This document shows, one piece after another, positions 63,830 to 64,000 of a DNA stretch of 64,000 nucleotides (within the stretch, counting starts at the first letter, position 1; the number at the start of each line of letters is the position of its first letter). Position numbers and translations under genes: made by a program. The DNA is taken from the NCBI RefSeq assembly GCF_018332455.1, contig NZ_BOPZ01000018.1:1-64000 (forward strand), written 5' to 3'. Source of the stretch: Clostridium polyendosporum. Its GTDB lineage: Bacteria; Bacillota; Clostridia; Clostridiales; Clostridiaceae. The notes below the pieces were generated by a model. It made no database searches, had not been told where the DNA came from, and worked only from the letters and a program-made list of their open reading frames with translations.

Positions 63830-64000
63830 ATGAGAACTCTTGAAGTAAAGCTTAAAGATAACAGCTATAACATTTATATTCAAAGAGGCATATTAAGTCA
63901 AATAGGACAATGCTTAAAAGAAAACTTTAAAAGTAATAAGATAGCTATAATTACAGATCATAATTTAAACAGTTTATATGGAGCAGTATTAAATAAAACA
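63830..64000 (+). CDS. aroB: 3-dehydroquinate synthase, truncated by the window edge
   Basis: The first 57 codons of AroB are visible: MRTLEVKLKDNSYNIYIQRG, ILSQIGQCLKENF, SNKIAIITDHNLNSLYG. This fits the NAD-binding start of dehydroquinate synthase, the second shikimate step. It begins one base after the tyrA stop, with AAAAGGATGATG near the end of tyrA as likely ribosome site. The rest lies beyond the window. Confidence 0.88.
   Translation, partial: MRTLEVKLKDNSYNIYIQRGILSQIGQCLKENFKSNKIAIITDHNLNSLYGAVLNKT

Overview
The window looks like a chromosomal segment of a low-GC, anaerobic, spore-forming Firmicute, most likely Clostridium sensu stricto (cluster I). Signs of this are the strong A+T bias, strong Shine-Dalgarno sites, pyruvate:ferredoxin oxidoreductase, a K+-dependent-type membrane pyrophosphatase, cotJ and other spore-coat/exosporium genes, DUF3787/DUF3793/DUF4489 proteins found mainly in clostridia, and the order cggR-gap-pgk-tpiA-gpmI ... 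eno-secG ... rnr ... smpB ... ssrA. I cannot name the species. No tRNA, rRNA, CRISPR array, intact transposase or prophage was seen.

Layout. 1-12.5 kb: GH25 lysozyme-like protein, VanW protein, a MoxR/DUF58/transglutaminase operon, Cof-type HAD phosphatase, trmL-degV, a BMP-family lipoprotein gene broken by an in-frame TAA, then a hairpin-dense non-coding stretch. 12.5-26.3 kb: rpoN, then glycolysis (cggR, gap, pgk, tpiA, gpmI, eno) with a four-gene polar amino-acid ABC transporter lying between gpmI and eno, then secG. 26.5-37 kb: hppA, rnr, a formate/nitrite-type transporter behind a triplicated promoter, smpB, a TPR protein, a secreted amidase-domain protein and tmRNA (ssrA); RNase R, SmpB and tmRNA work together in ribosome rescue. 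37-47.3 kb: a MarR/MATE efflux pair flanked by 31-bp direct repeats of the ssrA terminator, a nucleotidase, an orphan infC with an ATT start, greA, PFOR and small proteins. 47.3-55 kb: sporulation-associated genes (cotJABC, DUF4489, two tandem CsxC-like paralogs, a BC_2427-like protein) around a GltD-like oxidoreductase. 55-64 kb: manA, an ArsR regulator, a C_GCAxxG_C_C protein, a flavodoxin/DUF3793 pair behind a Fur-box-like site, a PHP phosphoesterase, cfa, and the start of an aromatic amino-acid operon (aroF-tyrA-aroB...) preceded by a Phe/Tyr-rich leader peptide and terminator.

The most notable non-genic content is a dispersed repeat system: about 20 copies of two short palindromic families, called A and B here. 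A has terminal inverted repeats of the form GATACACAACTTCA / TGAAGTTGTTTATC. B has a TTTCACTTTGTGAAA-type hairpin plus a GAGCAGGC...GCCTGCTC hairpin. They are repeatedly nested inside each other, abut stop codons, form part of a terminator, and in one case are translated within a secreted protein. A separate 89-bp element with ACTCTTTA/TAAAGAGT ends occurs twice.

Regulatory logic visible in the sequence: paired TGGGAC boxes 20 bp apart at both cggR and gap (CggR-type operators), an aromatic attenuator in front of aroF, a Fur-like box on the flavodoxin promoter, a perfect 24-bp palindrome in front of cfa, and three near-identical promoters in front of the formate/nitrite transporter gene. All functional names rest on recognition of sequence motifs; no database search was run.
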